From: Haliscomenobacter sp.
GTDB lineage: Bacteria > Bacteroidota > Bacteroidia > Chitinophagales > Saprospiraceae
Direction: 5' to 3'
Assembly: GCA_016707205.1 (NCBI GenBank)
Contig: JADJHZ010000012.1
Span: forward strand, 1 to 64,000
Length of the DNA: 64,000 nt
The stretch's first letter is position 1; each line of letters starts with the position of its first letter. A program made the translations under genes and the position numbers. Under the pieces are notes generated by a model. The model searched no databases and had not been told where the DNA came from. It saw only the letters and a list, made by a program, of their open reading frames with translations. Shown here in pieces: positions 55,326 through 64,000 of this stretch.

Positions 55326-55778
55326 ATGAAAATTGTGCTGAACAGCCACCTCCCGGCGATGCTCCTGGCCACACTGCTTGCCGCCGCCGCTTGCACGCAA
55401 GTCCCTGGCAAACAGGCAAAGGAACGCAATCCTGCCGCCGCCACTCCATTGACCATGGAGCAAGCAGCCGACGGCAAATGGGTCCTTGTGGACAGCCAAA
55501 AAACACCCCTCTATGACGTATTCATTTACGACAACGGCCCCGATTACCCGGCGGAAGGACTGATACGAGTAGTCAAAAACGGCAAAATTGGCTATGCCGA
55601 TGCCAAAACGTATGCCATCGTCATCGAGCCGCAATTTGATTGTGCTTTTCCTTTTGAAAACGGCAAAGCCAAAGTCAGCAACCAGTGCCAAACCGTCAAA
55701 GACGGCGAGTACAGCGTATGGGAGAGCGATGCCTGGCAGTATGTTGATCAAAAGGGGGTTTTGAAAAATCAGGATTGA
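55326..55778 (+). CDS. WG-repeat lipoprotein
   Basis: A 150-residue protein starts MKIVLNSHLPAMLLATLLAA and has a lipobox AAAAC at residue 23. The mature part contains WG-type repeats: GLIRVVKNGKIGYADAKTYA and FPFENGKAKVSNQCQTVKDG, ending in YVDQKGVLKNQD. WG repeats (KWG Leptospira repeats) form beta structures of unknown role, common in surface lipoproteins. Only about two repeats are present, so it is a short member. Confidence 0.8.
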   Translation: MKIVLNSHLPAMLLATLLAAAACTQVPGKQAKERNPAAATPLTMEQAADGKWVLVDSQKTPLYDVFIYDNGPDYPAEGLIRVVKNGKIGYADAKTYAIVIEPQFDCAFPFENGKAKVSNQCQTVKDGEYSVWESDAWQYVDQKGVLKNQD

Positions 55779-55934
55779 GTTTGCTGAGCCAAGATAGTAT
55801 AACGTAGACAGCTCGCCCTTCCCTAAATCAGCAATTTTTTCATCCCTATTCAAAAGGAATAAGGCAATGTATAAGATGCGAAGTGATTTGAGAATTTCCC
55901 AAACCACTTCGCGTCACGCATATACGGACTTGGA

Positions 55935-55957
55935 ATGCCTCACGCCTCAACGCCTCA
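55935..55957 (-). repeat. Short octamer array starting in a stop codon
   Basis: On the leftward strand the peptidase stop opens TGAGGCGT, TGAGGCG, TGAGGCAT. The units repeat the stop word itself with a period of 7-8 bases. Confidence 0.7.
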
Positions 55958-58900
55958 ACCCTTATTCAACCCCTTCGCTGTCCGGTCTTCGAGCGGCGGG
56001 GCAGGAGTCATCCGGTTGGGTTTGACCTTGACCAATTTCATGACCTCTTCCACGACCTTTTCCATTTGGGGGTCGCGGCCTTTGATGAGGAGGTTGGGAT
56101 CGTCCCAGACTTCAAAGTCGGGAGCAACGCCCTCCCCTTCCCAGAACCAGTGGCCGTCGTTGTCGTAAAGACGGGCGCCGGGAACGGTGATGGAGCCCCC
56201 GTCGATTAGCCCGTGGCCGGTGGCCGGGCCAACCAGGATGCCGAGGGTGCGCTCTCCGACGATGGGGCCTGCTTTCAATTCCTGGAATGCCCAGGGCAGC
56301 CCATCGCCTCCGGAGCCTGCCCATCCGTTGATGAGCATCCCTTTGGGCCCGGTATTTGCCTTGATCGGTTGGGTGTGATCTTTACCGTAACGCCAGTGCA
56401 GGTTGTACACGACGGGGCGTTGGAGGAGTTCCAGGAAGCGGTCGGCGAGTTGTCCGCCGCCGTTGAAGCGCTCGTCAATGATAAAGCCTTTTTTGTCCAA
56501 TTGGCCGTAATACATCCGCACCAATTCCAGTTGGCCTTGCCCGCTGGTGTTGGACATATAAACGTACCCGAGCTCCCCGCCGGACAGCTTATCCACCATC
56601 TTGCGGTTGTTCTCCAGCCACTCCAGGTAGCGCAGGTTGCCTTCTTCGCCTTGCGTGAGACATTTGATCACGACCCGTTTGGCGTCTTCCGCTTTGCCCG
56701 TCCGGCTAACGGAAAGGACTACCGTTTGGCCTGACAGGCCTTCAAAAGCAGCATAGGGGTCTTTGGCAGTATCCAATGCGATTCCATTGACCGAAAGAAT
56801 ATAGTCGCCGGTCTGGACGTCCACTCCGGGCATATCAAAGGGGGAGCGGACCTCCGTATCCCAAACCGCCGGGGTGACGATGCGCTTGATGCGGTACATG
56901 CTATTGACGAATTCCCAGTCGATGCCCAGGTAGCCGGTCATAATGGGAGTTACGGATTCGACATCGCCCCCGTTGGTATAGGTATGCCCGGCGCTCAGTT
57001 CGGCAGCCAGATTGGATTGGATGAAGCTGACATCCCAGCGGGTGCGGGCGTCCTCAATCAGGGCGCCGTAGCGTTTGCGCATCGCTTCCCAGTCGACCTG
57101 CTGCATGTTCGGATCGTAGAAGAAGTCGCGGTGCAGGCGCCAGGTGTCCGTGAAAATCTGTCTCCATTCCTCCCTGGGCGTCCACTCCATAACCAGACCG
57201 GTGGTGGGGATGGGCTTTTCGATCTTTTGCCCGGGTTCGGGCTTGATGATGCCATGCCTCCCCTGGCTTGCCACCAGGATAGATTTTCCGTCGGCCGTAG
57301 GTACGGCGCTGTTCACGTCCGAAATGATGAGTTTTTCCTCTCTTTTTTCCAGGTCGTACACCCACAGGGACGCGGAGGTTTCTCCGGAACCTGAATTGGG
57401 AGATCGCCAGTAAACCAGTTTGCCTTCCAGGGGCATCAGGGCGTTGATGTTGCCCGGTTTAAGTGGAAGAACGGTGAGCCGTGCCTCCAGGTTGTTGAAG
57501 TCTACCCGCACGGATAATTTGGAGCTGTCTTTGGCCGGTTTTTTGTCTCCGCTTGGAACCTCGTCGTTTTTCGGGGCCATCGGGGAAGGCGCTTCTTTCG
57601 TCAGGCTCATCGCGACGATCTGGGTGGTATTAGGATATACCCAGGTGCCGTCGCCAAGTCCTGAATACAGGGCCGACATATTGCGGTTGGTAAGGTAGAA
57701 CAAGTGTTTTCCATCCCGGCTGAATACCGGGTAGCCGTCGTCGTAATACCCATTGGTTGCCTGGTAGGCTTTTTTCTCTTCGAGGTTATAAAGGAAGATC
57801 GCGTTATTGGCATTGTCGAGCCCCTGGGTGAAGGCGATCCACTTGGAATCCGGCGACCAGGAAATCGGGTAACCCGGCCGGCCGCCATGGCTCAGGTCCC
57901 AGCGGTTGTTTCCGGCCACGGTCGTGACGCCGGTTTCTGTATCGATGACGGAAACATCGTTTTTCTGATCGATGAAGGCGATCTTTTTGCTGTCGGGCGA
58001 CCAGTTAAGCGTGTATCCGTATCCTTTACCCCGGCTGCTGAGTTTGCGGGCTGGCGTAGCGCCATCGGCGGACTGCAGATAGATTTCGTACTCTCCGGAG
58101 CGGTCGCTCCATAAGGCGATCTGCTTGCCGTCGGGCGACCAGGCCGGATCGCGGTCAAAGGCGCCGCTGGATTGGGTCATGTTGAGCACGTAACCCTCCG
58201 TAGAAGGCACATTAAAGAGCTCGCCCCGGGCTTCAAAAACGACGCGCTTGCCTTCCGGCGATGCCGTCATGTTGTTGATCTGGCGGCTGACGTTTTTGGA
58301 GCGCGGCATCTCTACCGACAAGTCGCTGACCACATTGATTTTTACCTGCTGGTATTTTTGGGTTTTCAGGTCCATGAGATAGAGATCCCCTCCCATTTCA
58401 AAGACCAGGTCTTTGGGGCCTGCCGACATAAACGAGATATCGAAGTCGTCGAACCGGGTAACCTGAGCAGCCTTTTGGGTTTTGGTGTCGTACACCCAAA
58501 TATTCAGGCGCATATTTGCCGCCTGGTCGGATAGGAAATAGATTTTATCGTCTACCCAGGCTGGTTTCCCATCGGTGGCGTTGTTTTTAGTAATATTTTC
58601 CGCCTTCAGGTTCTTCAGGTCGAACAGAATCACATCGGAGGCCATCCCTCCGCGATACCGCTTAAAGGGATAATTTTCCGTGATCTTGGTGATATAAGCC
58701 AGTTGGTTACCATCAGGGGAATAGCTGGCGAGTTCGCCATACGGGATGGGCAATTTTTCCGGGAATCCCCCTTTTTTCGACACCAGGAAGAATTGGTTGG
58801 AAGAACGCTGCCCGAGTTCGCGGCGGCTGGCAAACAACAGCCGCTCCCCATCCGGGTGCCAATCCACCAGCCGGTCGGCATGGGATTGGTACGTAACCCG

Positions 58901-59197
58901 GGTGGGCATACCGCCGGTAGATGGCATGACGTAGACGTCCAGGTTGCCGTTATAACTGGCGGAAAAAGCGATAGATTTTCCATCCGGAGAAAACCGCGGC
59001 CAGGATTCTTCACCAGGCGAGTGGGTGACCTGGAACGCAGTTCCCCCTCCTTTTGCTACGACCCAAATGTCGCCCCCGTAAACAAAAGCGATCTGGGTGT
59101 CGGAAACATCCATTTGCCGCATCAGCTTGGCGCTGATCTGCCCGTACAGGGGGGCAAACAGCGCTATCATCATAAAGAATAGGGTGAATTTCTTCAT
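55955..59197 (-). CDS. Tricorn-like S41 peptidase, second copy
   Basis: A 1080-residue exported protein (MKKFTLFFMMIALFAPLYGQ) with two PD40 propellers (RFSPDGKSIAFSASYNG, AWSPDGKQIALWSDRSGEYE), a helical C1-like part (FTDTWRLHRDFFYDPNMQQV), a PDZ domain (VDVQTGDYILSVNGIALD) and an S41 core with the nucleophile near Ser962 in NGWAGSGGDGLPWAF. HTYTNGGD supplies the conserved His region. The motif set is closer to classical tricorn protease than in the 14968-18108 gene. It probably degrades peptides in the periplasm. Confidence 0.92.
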   Translation of the reverse strand: MKKFTLFFMMIALFAPLYGQISAKLMRQMDVSDTQIAFVYGGDIWVVAKGGGTAFQVTHSPGEESWPRFSPDGKSIAFSASYNGNLDVYVMPSTGGMPTRVTYQSHADRLVDWHPDGERLLFASRRELGQRSSNQFFLVSKKGGFPEKLPIPYGELASYSPDGNQLAYITKITENYPFKRYRGGMASDVILFDLKNLKAENITKNNATDGKPAWVDDKIYFLSDQAANMRLNIWVYDTKTQKAAQVTRFDDFDISFMSAGPKDLVFEMGGDLYLMDLKTQKYQQVKINVVSDLSVEMPRSKNVSRQINNMTASPEGKRVVFEARGELFNVPSTEGYVLNMTQSSGAFDRDPAWSPDGKQIALWSDRSGEYEIYLQSADGATPARKLSSRGKGYGYTLNWSPDSKKIAFIDQKNDVSVIDTETGVTTVAGNNRWDLSHGGRPGYPISWSPDSKWIAFTQGLDNANNAIFLYNLEEKKAYQATNGYYDDGYPVFSRDGKHLFYLTNRNMSALYSGLGDGTWVYPNTTQIVAMSLTKEAPSPMAPKNDEVPSGDKKPAKDSSKLSVRVDFNNLEARLTVLPLKPGNINALMPLEGKLVYWRSPNSGSGETSASLWVYDLEKREEKLIISDVNSAVPTADGKSILVASQGRHGIIKPEPGQKIEKPIPTTGLVMEWTPREEWRQIFTDTWRLHRDFFYDPNMQQVDWEAMRKRYGALIEDARTRWDVSFIQSNLAAELSAGHTYTNGGDVESVTPIMTGYLGIDWEFVNSMYRIKRIVTPAVWDTEVRSPFDMPGVDVQTGDYILSVNGIALDTAKDPYAAFEGLSGQTVVLSVSRTGKAEDAKRVVIKCLTQGEEGNLRYLEWLENNRKMVDKLSGGELGYVYMSNTSGQGQLELVRMYYGQLDKKGFIIDERFNGGGQLADRFLELLQRPVVYNLHWRYGKDHTQPIKANTGPKGMLINGWAGSGGDGLPWAFQELKAGPIVGERTLGILVGPATGHGLIDGGSITVPGARLYDNDGHWFWEGEGVAPDFEVWDDPNLLIKGRDPQMEKVVEEVMKLVKVKPNRMTPAPPLEDRTAKGLNKG

Positions 59198-59241
59198 ACA
59201 ATTTGGTATTTAGGTTGGTTATTATGAATGAACGGTATTAC

Positions 59242-59329
59242 CACCCTACTGGACATTTTGGGAACGAGACCTTCCAGGTTTCGCAAACCTGGAAGGTCTG
59301 GATGCCCGGAAAACGAAAAGGTCCAGTAG
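59242..59329. repeat. Palindromic repeat element, copy 2
   Basis: The left end (CACCCTACTGGACATTTT) is identical to the right-end repeat of copy 1 at 34923-35015. The inner palindrome GACCTTCCAGGTTT / AAACCTGGAAGGTC is a perfect 14-base stem with loop CGC at 59268-59298. The right end keeps only GTCCAGTAG. It lies 45 bases upstream of the tricorn-like gene start. Confidence 0.85.
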
Positions 59330-59598
59330 AACGCAGTATTGCCTAAAGATGACAAATATTAGCCAGGATTTAACCCCGAATAGACCATCCGTAAATTTTT
59401 GACGACTAAAGCCGGTTCTGCCCAGCCAGAGCGCCCCTCAAGTTGCCGTCACCGGCCAGAACCCGGTACCCCCTACAGGTATCCAGCTACATCCTCTACA
59501 TCCTCCACATCCCCATTAATAATTCCTGTCCCCAGGTTAAAAACTGCCGTCCCCCGTCCACCGTCCACTAACCACCAACCACTTAACCCCTCACCCCC
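59330..59598. repeat. Intergenic tail with several short-word arrays
   Basis: No gene is seen. CTACATCCT, CTACATCCT, CCACATCCC lie at 59487-59513, and ACTAACC/ACCAACC followed by CACCCCCTCACCC words lie at 59566-59598, running into the modC stop. Both words recur elsewhere in the window (49462 and 53841). Confidence 0.7.
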
Positions 59599-60438
59599 TC
59601 ACCCATCAATCCGCACCCACACCTTCTGTCCTGGCGTCCAATTGAGCTTTGCTTTATCCAGAATAGGGATTGACACATCCTGGTCCTCAAGACGCAGCCA
59701 GGCGATGCAGCGCCCGTCGTGCAAGGGCTCGAAGCGCAAAAATTCGGCGGGGGTTCGGGGGGAGCGCTTTCCGAGCAGGGTTTCCGGGGCGCCTTCTTCT
59801 GAGATCCGTCCGTTTTCCAGGCGGATCATCCGGTGGGCCATTTTGCGGATTTCCTGGTAGTCGTGGCTGACGAGGATGGTCGTCAAGTTGAAGGTTTGGT
59901 GAGCGTGGAGGATATAGTCCTGAAGCCTTGCCCGCATGGGGGAGTCCAGGGCGGAAAGGGGTTCGTCGAGCAGGAGCAGCGAAGGGCGGCGGACGAGGGC
60001 TCTGGCCAGCGCTACCCGCTGTTGCTGCCCTCCGGAGAGCTGTTGCGGATAGCGATGGAGTAATTCTTCGAGTTCGACCGTTCGCACCAACTCATCGATG
60101 ATGGTGTGGGGGCCCCCTTTAGGTAAGGCATAGCGGAGATTTTGAGCCACCGTCATATGGGGGAAAAGGGCGTAATCCTGGAACACCATGCCCACTTGCC
60201 GCTCCTGCGGGCGGAGGCGTATTCGGGCGGAAGTGTCCAGCCAAAGCTGGTCCTGAAACTGGATTTTGCCCTGCTGCGGGACCAGCAACCCTGCGAGGAT
60301 GCGCAGCAACGTCGTTTTGCCGCCGCCGGAAGGACCGCTAAGGGCCAGAAGTTCCCCCTGGTGCAACTGGAAGGCCAGTTCCAGTTTGCCACGCCCGGAG
60401 GCCGTATGCAGGGGATGGGAAATGTCGGCCTGGATCAT
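59599..60438 (-). CDS. modC: Molybdate-type ABC transporter ATP-binding protein
   Basis: The 279-residue protein has Walker A GPSGGGKTTLLRILAG, Q-loop MVFQDYALFPHMTVAQNL, signature LSGGQQQRVALARALV, Walker B LLLLDEPLSALDSPMRARL and H-loop ILVSHDYQEI. The C-terminal 60 residues form a short TOBE-like domain. Together with the ModB-like permease just upstream (4-base overlap) it should drive molybdate uptake. Tungstate or sulfate are alternatives. The substrate-binding protein gene is reduced to a remnant. Stop-proximal repeats follow its TGA. Confidence 0.85.
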   Translation of the reverse strand: MIQADISHPLHTASGRGKLELAFQLHQGELLALSGPSGGGKTTLLRILAGLLVPQQGKIQFQDQLWLDTSARIRLRPQERQVGMVFQDYALFPHMTVAQNLRYALPKGGPHTIIDELVRTVELEELLHRYPQQLSGGQQQRVALARALVRRPSLLLLDEPLSALDSPMRARLQDYILHAHQTFNLTTILVSHDYQEIRKMAHRMIRLENGRISEEGAPETLLGKRSPRTPAEFLRFEPLHDGRCIAWLRLEDQDVSIPILDKAKLNWTPGQKVWVRIDG

Positions 60439-61115
60439 GCCCGTAAACGGTTGTGGTGACGCCGGTTAAACGAATAGACCGCGATAAGGATGACCAACGT
60501 AAATGCGACCAGGGTGAGCGCATATTCATTGGCCTTGGCGTAGCGGAGCGCTTCCACTTCGTCGTAGATCGCGATCGAAGCCACTCTGGTAACCCCGGGC
60601 ACATTGCCTCCGATCATCAATACCACCCCAAACTCGCCCACTGTGTGAGCAAACGAAAGCACGATACCGCTCAGGAGCGCCCCTTTGACGTTGGGCAATA
60701 AAACGCGGAACAGGGTTTCCATGCGCGATTTGCCCAGGGTATAACTCGCTTCTTTCAAGTTGAGCGGCAAATGCTCGAAGCCCGACTGGACCGGCTGCAC
60801 CATAAAGGGAAGGCTGTACACGATGGAACCAAGCACTAATCCTGCGAACGTAAATACCAGGCGGATGTTCAGGTGTTCCTGAAGCCAGGCGCCCAATGCG
60901 CTGTTCGGGCTGAAAGCCAGCAGCAAATAAAACCCGATCACCGTTGGCGGCAGGAAAAGCGGCAAGCTGACCAGCGCTTCCAGAAATGGTTTGAGGGGAT
61001 GGCGGGTGTAAGCCAGATAATAAGCGACAGGTATACCTATCAGGAGCAAACAGGCCGTCGTGACCGCTGCCAGGCGGAACGTAAGTCCCATCGTTTCCCA
61101 AAATATCGCGTCCAT
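60435..61115 (-). CDS. modB: Molybdate-type ABC transporter permease
   Basis: The 226-residue protein has five or six helices and the permease signature EASYTLGKSRMETLFRVLLP with GALLSGIVLSFAHTVGEFGV, specific to ModB. ALVSLPLFLPPTVIGFYLLL near the start is likewise typical. Length is normal. Its ATG lies 4 bases after the stop of the modA remnant, and its stop overlaps the modC ATG. Without a complete ModA, transport would need a binding protein from elsewhere. Confidence 0.9.
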   Translation of the reverse strand: MDAIFWETMGLTFRLAAVTTACLLLIGIPVAYYLAYTRHPLKPFLEALVSLPLFLPPTVIGFYLLLAFSPNSALGAWLQEHLNIRLVFTFAGLVLGSIVYSLPFMVQPVQSGFEHLPLNLKEASYTLGKSRMETLFRVLLPNVKGALLSGIVLSFAHTVGEFGVVLMIGGNVPGVTRVASIAIYDEVEALRYAKANEYALTLVAFTLVILIAVYSFNRRHHNRLRA

Positions 61116-61119
61116 TCAA

Positions 61120-61285
61120 CTAAGGTAAGGTATAACCATAACGCAAAAAAATTTCCCTTGCCTCCTCTGAAAACAAAAAATCAAAAAACAGGCGGCTTTA
61201 GCGCTGGGGCCAATAAGGTTGTTTTCAAGAGAAGAGATTTTTTTGGAAAAATAGGAAATAGCGCGATAGGGGGGCTTTAATCCGG
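61120..61285 (-). pseudogene. modA: 3' remnant of modA, molybdate-binding protein
   Basis: Directly upstream of modB, one frame reads SRLFFDFLFSEEAREIF followed by LRYGYTLP and a stop, the typical C-terminus of a periplasmic molybdate-binding protein. Just before it, a TAA interrupts this frame. A neighbouring frame (LLLKTTLLAPALK) could supply the preceding part after one base change. Nothing ModA-like is found between there and the divergent start at 61441, so at least three quarters of the gene is missing. The position and the 4-base gap to modB support the identification. Confidence 0.65.
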
Positions 61286-61440
61286 GTTAAATTTGCTTTC
61301 CGGAGAGGAAACGGTTGTAACAGGCAGCCGAAATTGTTGGAATTTCGGTTAAGCCGGGTTCTTTCCTTCCAGAATTAATTCCGGGTTAACATTTGCTTCG
61401 TTATTTTGCGCCTTTGTTTATGTTTAACAAATTGGAATTC

Positions 61441-64000
61441 ATGAAATCATTTTCCCCCACCTTCCCTATTCTCCTTTTTTTGCTGGCAGGGCTGATGGCC
61501 AACGCCCAGAGCGGCGGGATCAAGCTGACGCCGATTGCTACCCATTACACCGACCGGTTCGACCAAGCTTCCGCAGAGATTGTTGCGTTTGACGCGGCCA
61601 GCAAGCGGTTGTTTTTCTCCAACGCCCAGGCTAACTACGTGGGTATTCTGGACATTTCCAAACCCAATGCGCCCGTGTTGGTGGATTCCATCAGCATGGC
61701 GCCCTATGGCGGCGGCGTTAACAGCGTGGCCGTGTTCAATGGAAAAGTAGCGGTTGCTGTGGAGTCTTCTCCCAAAACCGACCCGGGCAAAGTCGTTTTG
61801 TTCGACGCGCAAGGCAACTTCCAGGCCTTGTATACCGTAGGCGCCCTCCCCGACATGCTGACCTTTACTCCGGATGGAACCAAAATCCTCACCGCTAACG
61901 AAGGCGAACCTTCCGACGACTATTCCGTCGACCCGGAGGGATCGGTGAGCATCATCGACCTGGCGGCAGGAACGGTTAAAAATGTCCTCTTTACCGATTT
62001 CAATACCAAAGCAGCCGCTTTGCGCAACCGGGGCGTCCGGCTTTTCGGAAAGAACGCTACCGTTGCCCAGGATTTGGAGCCGGAATACCTGACCATCACG
62101 GCCAACGGAAAAAAAGCCTATGTAACCCTTCAGGAGAACAACGCCATCGCCATCATCGACATCGCTACCGCGAAGGTCATCGATATCCAGGCGCTGGGCT
62201 ACAAAGACCACCTGACCGGCACGCCGGTGATGAAGGAGTTTTTCCTCAACGAACTCCTCAACATGCCGGAATTGGGCACTCCCGTGTTTAAAGATAGCCT
62301 TCCACCCGTTAAGCTGAGCGGATTTTCGGGCTTGTTTTTCGATCGCACGCAGTCCAATGACTCCATCTATGTGCTATATACAGTTCCCGATCGCGGTCCG
62401 AACGACGATCCCGTACCCATGGCGCGCGCGGTGGGGGCAGGTAATGAATTTGCGTTCAGCGACCTGCGTCCGTTTAAACTGCCTAATTATCAGGGTCGTA
62501 TCGTCCGGTTTTCCTATAACAAAAATACCGCTAAGATCACCCTTGACAGCCAGATTCTGCTTACCCGGCTTCAGAACGATGCCATCATCCCCATCACCGG
62601 GCGCACCAACGTGATCGGATACGACGAAATTCCGGTTACCTATGCCAGGGAAGGCACAAACTACAGCGTCGCCGATTGGGTGGATACCTTGACTAAAGTC
62701 AAATACACGGAACTTAATTTTGATCCTTTTGGAGCAGATGTAGAAGGTATCGTAAAGGACAGGGAAGGCAACTTCTGGATTTGCGACGAAAACCGCCCTT
62801 CCGTGTATAAGTTCCGCCCGGATGGCCGGATGGTGGTTCGTTATGTACCCAAAGGTACGTCCGCCCTGGGGATCATTGATCTCGGCCCGGGTTCATACGG
62901 GGAAGAGACGCTTCCTGCGGTGTACCGCAAGCGCTGGGCTAACCGGGGTTTTGAAGCGATCGCCTACGACTCGGCGACCCACACCATTTATGCCTTTATT
63001 CAATCGCCCATTGATAATCCCGAGTCCAACCGGAATAAGACCGACGTGCTGCGCATCCTGGGGATCAACGCCGCCAACGGCGTGCCGGTGAGCGAGTACG
63101 TTTACTTGTTGGAAAACAACAAAGACCACGCGGCTAACCTGGCGCTCAGCCGGGTGGACAAAATTGGGGACGCGGTGTATAAAGGCAATGGTACCTTCCT
63201 GGTTTTGGAGCGCGATTCCAGCGTTCCCGGGCAAGAGACCGGAAAGAAATTTGTGTTTGAAATTAATATCACCCACGCTACCAACTTGCTGGCCGATACG
63301 GTCCGCGCCAAGCTTTCCGCCAAGGAAACTTCCTCTGGCGCTACGGATAAGACCCTGGAAATGATGAGCTCCGACGACCTGGCTGCCGCAGGCATCCGTC
63401 CGGTGTATAAGCGCAAGGTGCTCAACCTTCCCAGCATCGGCTACCTGCCTGGCGACAAACCCGAAGGGTTGACTTTGCTGCCCGACGGCTCCATCGCCGT
63501 GATCAACGACAACGATTTTGGGATCGCCGGCGCCGGGAGCAACGACATCAGCGACTTGGCAATTATTTCCCTGGGGACCAACAACAGCCTGGACCCCAGC
63601 GACCGCGACAACGCGGTGGCGATTGCCAACCACCCGGTTTTGGGTATGTTCCAGCCCGACGCCATCGCGTCCTTCACCTCCAATGGGAGTACGTATTTTG
63701 TGACGGCCAATGAGGGAGATGCCCGCGCTTACGGAGGGCTTAACGAAGAAGCCCGGGTTGGCGCCAGCAACTATGTTCTCGATTCCAAGGCATTTCCTAA
63801 TGCCGCGGCTTTAAAGGCCAACGGCGCTTTGGGCCGCCTGCGCACCACCAACGCCTCCGGCGACCTCGACGGCGACGGCGATTTCGATTTAATCTATTCG
63901 TTCGGCGGCCGCTCGTTCTCCGTAAGAGATACCTTCGGAAACCTGGTTTACGATAGCGGAAATGATTTTGAGGTCAACATCAGCAAAGACCCGAAGTTTT
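61441..64000 (+). CDS. Secreted choice-of-anchor I / phytase-like esterase protein, 3' part outside window
   Basis: The open frame starts at MKSFSPTFPILLFLLAGLMA, a signal peptide, and runs 853 codons to the window end. Residues about 25-260 are a choice-of-anchor I propeller half (FTPDGTKILTANEGEPSDDY, LEPEYLTITANGKKAYVTLQ). Residues about 290-700 are a phytase-like esterase domain (FDPFGADVEGIVKDREGNFW, KPEGLTLLPDGSIAVINDND). The propeller then resumes (GMFQPDAIASFTSNGSTYFV, TANEGDARAYGG). The upstream AT-rich spacer must hold its promoter. The family hydrolyses phosphate esters or is linked to surface anchoring; a C-terminal sorting domain is expected beyond the window. Confidence 0.85.
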   Translation, partial: MKSFSPTFPILLFLLAGLMANAQSGGIKLTPIATHYTDRFDQASAEIVAFDAASKRLFFSNAQANYVGILDISKPNAPVLVDSISMAPYGGGVNSVAVFNGKVAVAVESSPKTDPGKVVLFDAQGNFQALYTVGALPDMLTFTPDGTKILTANEGEPSDDYSVDPEGSVSIIDLAAGTVKNVLFTDFNTKAAALRNRGVRLFGKNATVAQDLEPEYLTITANGKKAYVTLQENNAIAIIDIATAKVIDIQALGYKDHLTGTPVMKEFFLNELLNMPELGTPVFKDSLPPVKLSGFSGLFFDRTQSNDSIYVLYTVPDRGPNDDPVPMARAVGAGNEFAFSDLRPFKLPNYQGRIVRFSYNKNTAKITLDSQILLTRLQNDAIIPITGRTNVIGYDEIPVTYAREGTNYSVADWVDTLTKVKYTELNFDPFGADVEGIVKDREGNFWICDENRPSVYKFRPDGRMVVRYVPKGTSALGIIDLGPGSYGEETLPAVYRKRWANRGFEAIAYDSATHTIYAFIQSPIDNPESNRNKTDVLRILGINAANGVPVSEYVYLLENNKDHAANLALSRVDKIGDAVYKGNGTFLVLERDSSVPGQETGKKFVFEINITHATNLLADTVRAKLSAKETSSGATDKTLEMMSSDDLAAAGIRPVYKRKVLNLPSIGYLPGDKPEGLTLLPDGSIAVINDNDFGIAGAGSNDISDLAIISLGTNNSLDPSDRDNAVAIANHPVLGMFQPDAIASFTSNGSTYFVTANEGDARAYGGLNEEARVGASNYVLDSKAFPNAAALKANGALGRLRTTNASGDLDGDGDFDLIYSFGGRSFSVRDTFGNLVYDSGNDFEVNISKDPKF

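Overview
The window looks like chromosomal DNA of a member of Bacteroidota, most likely Saprospiria or a close relative; this is inferred from gene content, not from a marker gene. The signs are a type A Por-type (type IX) sorting domain on a secreted glycosidase, M56/BlaI pairs, a MoxR-DUF4350-DUF4129-SpoIIM-like gene set, tricorn-like S41 peptidases, DUF2911 and DUF2271 proteins, and starts without Shine-Dalgarno sequences. Composition is moderately GC-rich with short intergenic spaces. No rRNA, tRNA, CRISPR array or complete insertion sequence was found.

Layout. 0-5.5 kb: a 2-oxoacid:acceptor oxidoreductase locus whose first two genes (GltD-like flavoprotein and fused gamma/alpha subunit) are broken at many sites while the beta subunit is intact, then an NADP-binding protein. 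5.5-11.5 kb: a MazF-type toxin-antitoxin pair, a GH5 glycosidase with CBM6 and sorting domains carrying three frameshifts, a serine hydrolase, and a mobile mystery protein A gene followed by a 14-codon stub of its partner B. 11.8-14.7 kb: a PepSY membrane protein coupled to an ApbE-DUF2271 protein, and a CBS protein. 15-22 kb: a tricorn-like peptidase, an NAD-dependent reductase, an EamA transporter, pdxH and kynU. 22.3-30.4 kb: the MoxR cluster, diverging from RDD-rlmD and a lone receiver. 30.4-39.5 kb: rfbA, a serine hydrolase, a VWA protein, a GlsB-type protein, an LPG-synthase-like flippase, lgt, a lipoprotein and odhB. 39.6-45.4 kb: a probable deoxy-sugar (L-fucose type) oxidation operon with a DASS transporter, a CRP-domain histidine kinase and a receiver. 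45.5-54.9 kb: a secreted nuclease, an S9 peptidase, DUF2911, a methyltransferase, an M56/BlaI pair, a small membrane protein behind a structured leader, and an aldo/keto reductase. 55-64 kb: a WG-repeat lipoprotein, a second tricorn-like peptidase, modB-modC with only the 3' remnant of modA, and the 5' part of a choice-of-anchor I / phytase-like secreted protein.

Two themes stand out. First, gene decay or sequence error: the GltD-like gene, korA, GH5, apbE, rlmD and the gene at 49.6-50.1 kb carry small indels or stops, and modA and mobile mystery B are real-looking truncations. Second, repeats: many gene 3' ends are followed at once by degenerate tandem arrays of 7-9 base words, which often carry stop triplets in several frames or are paired as inverted arms. 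The same words recur at distant loci. A separate palindromic element with terminal inverted repeats occurs twice, at 34.9 and 59.2 kb. No unmistakable new multi-gene system was found; the stop-proximal repeat arrays are the best candidate for something undescribed in this group.
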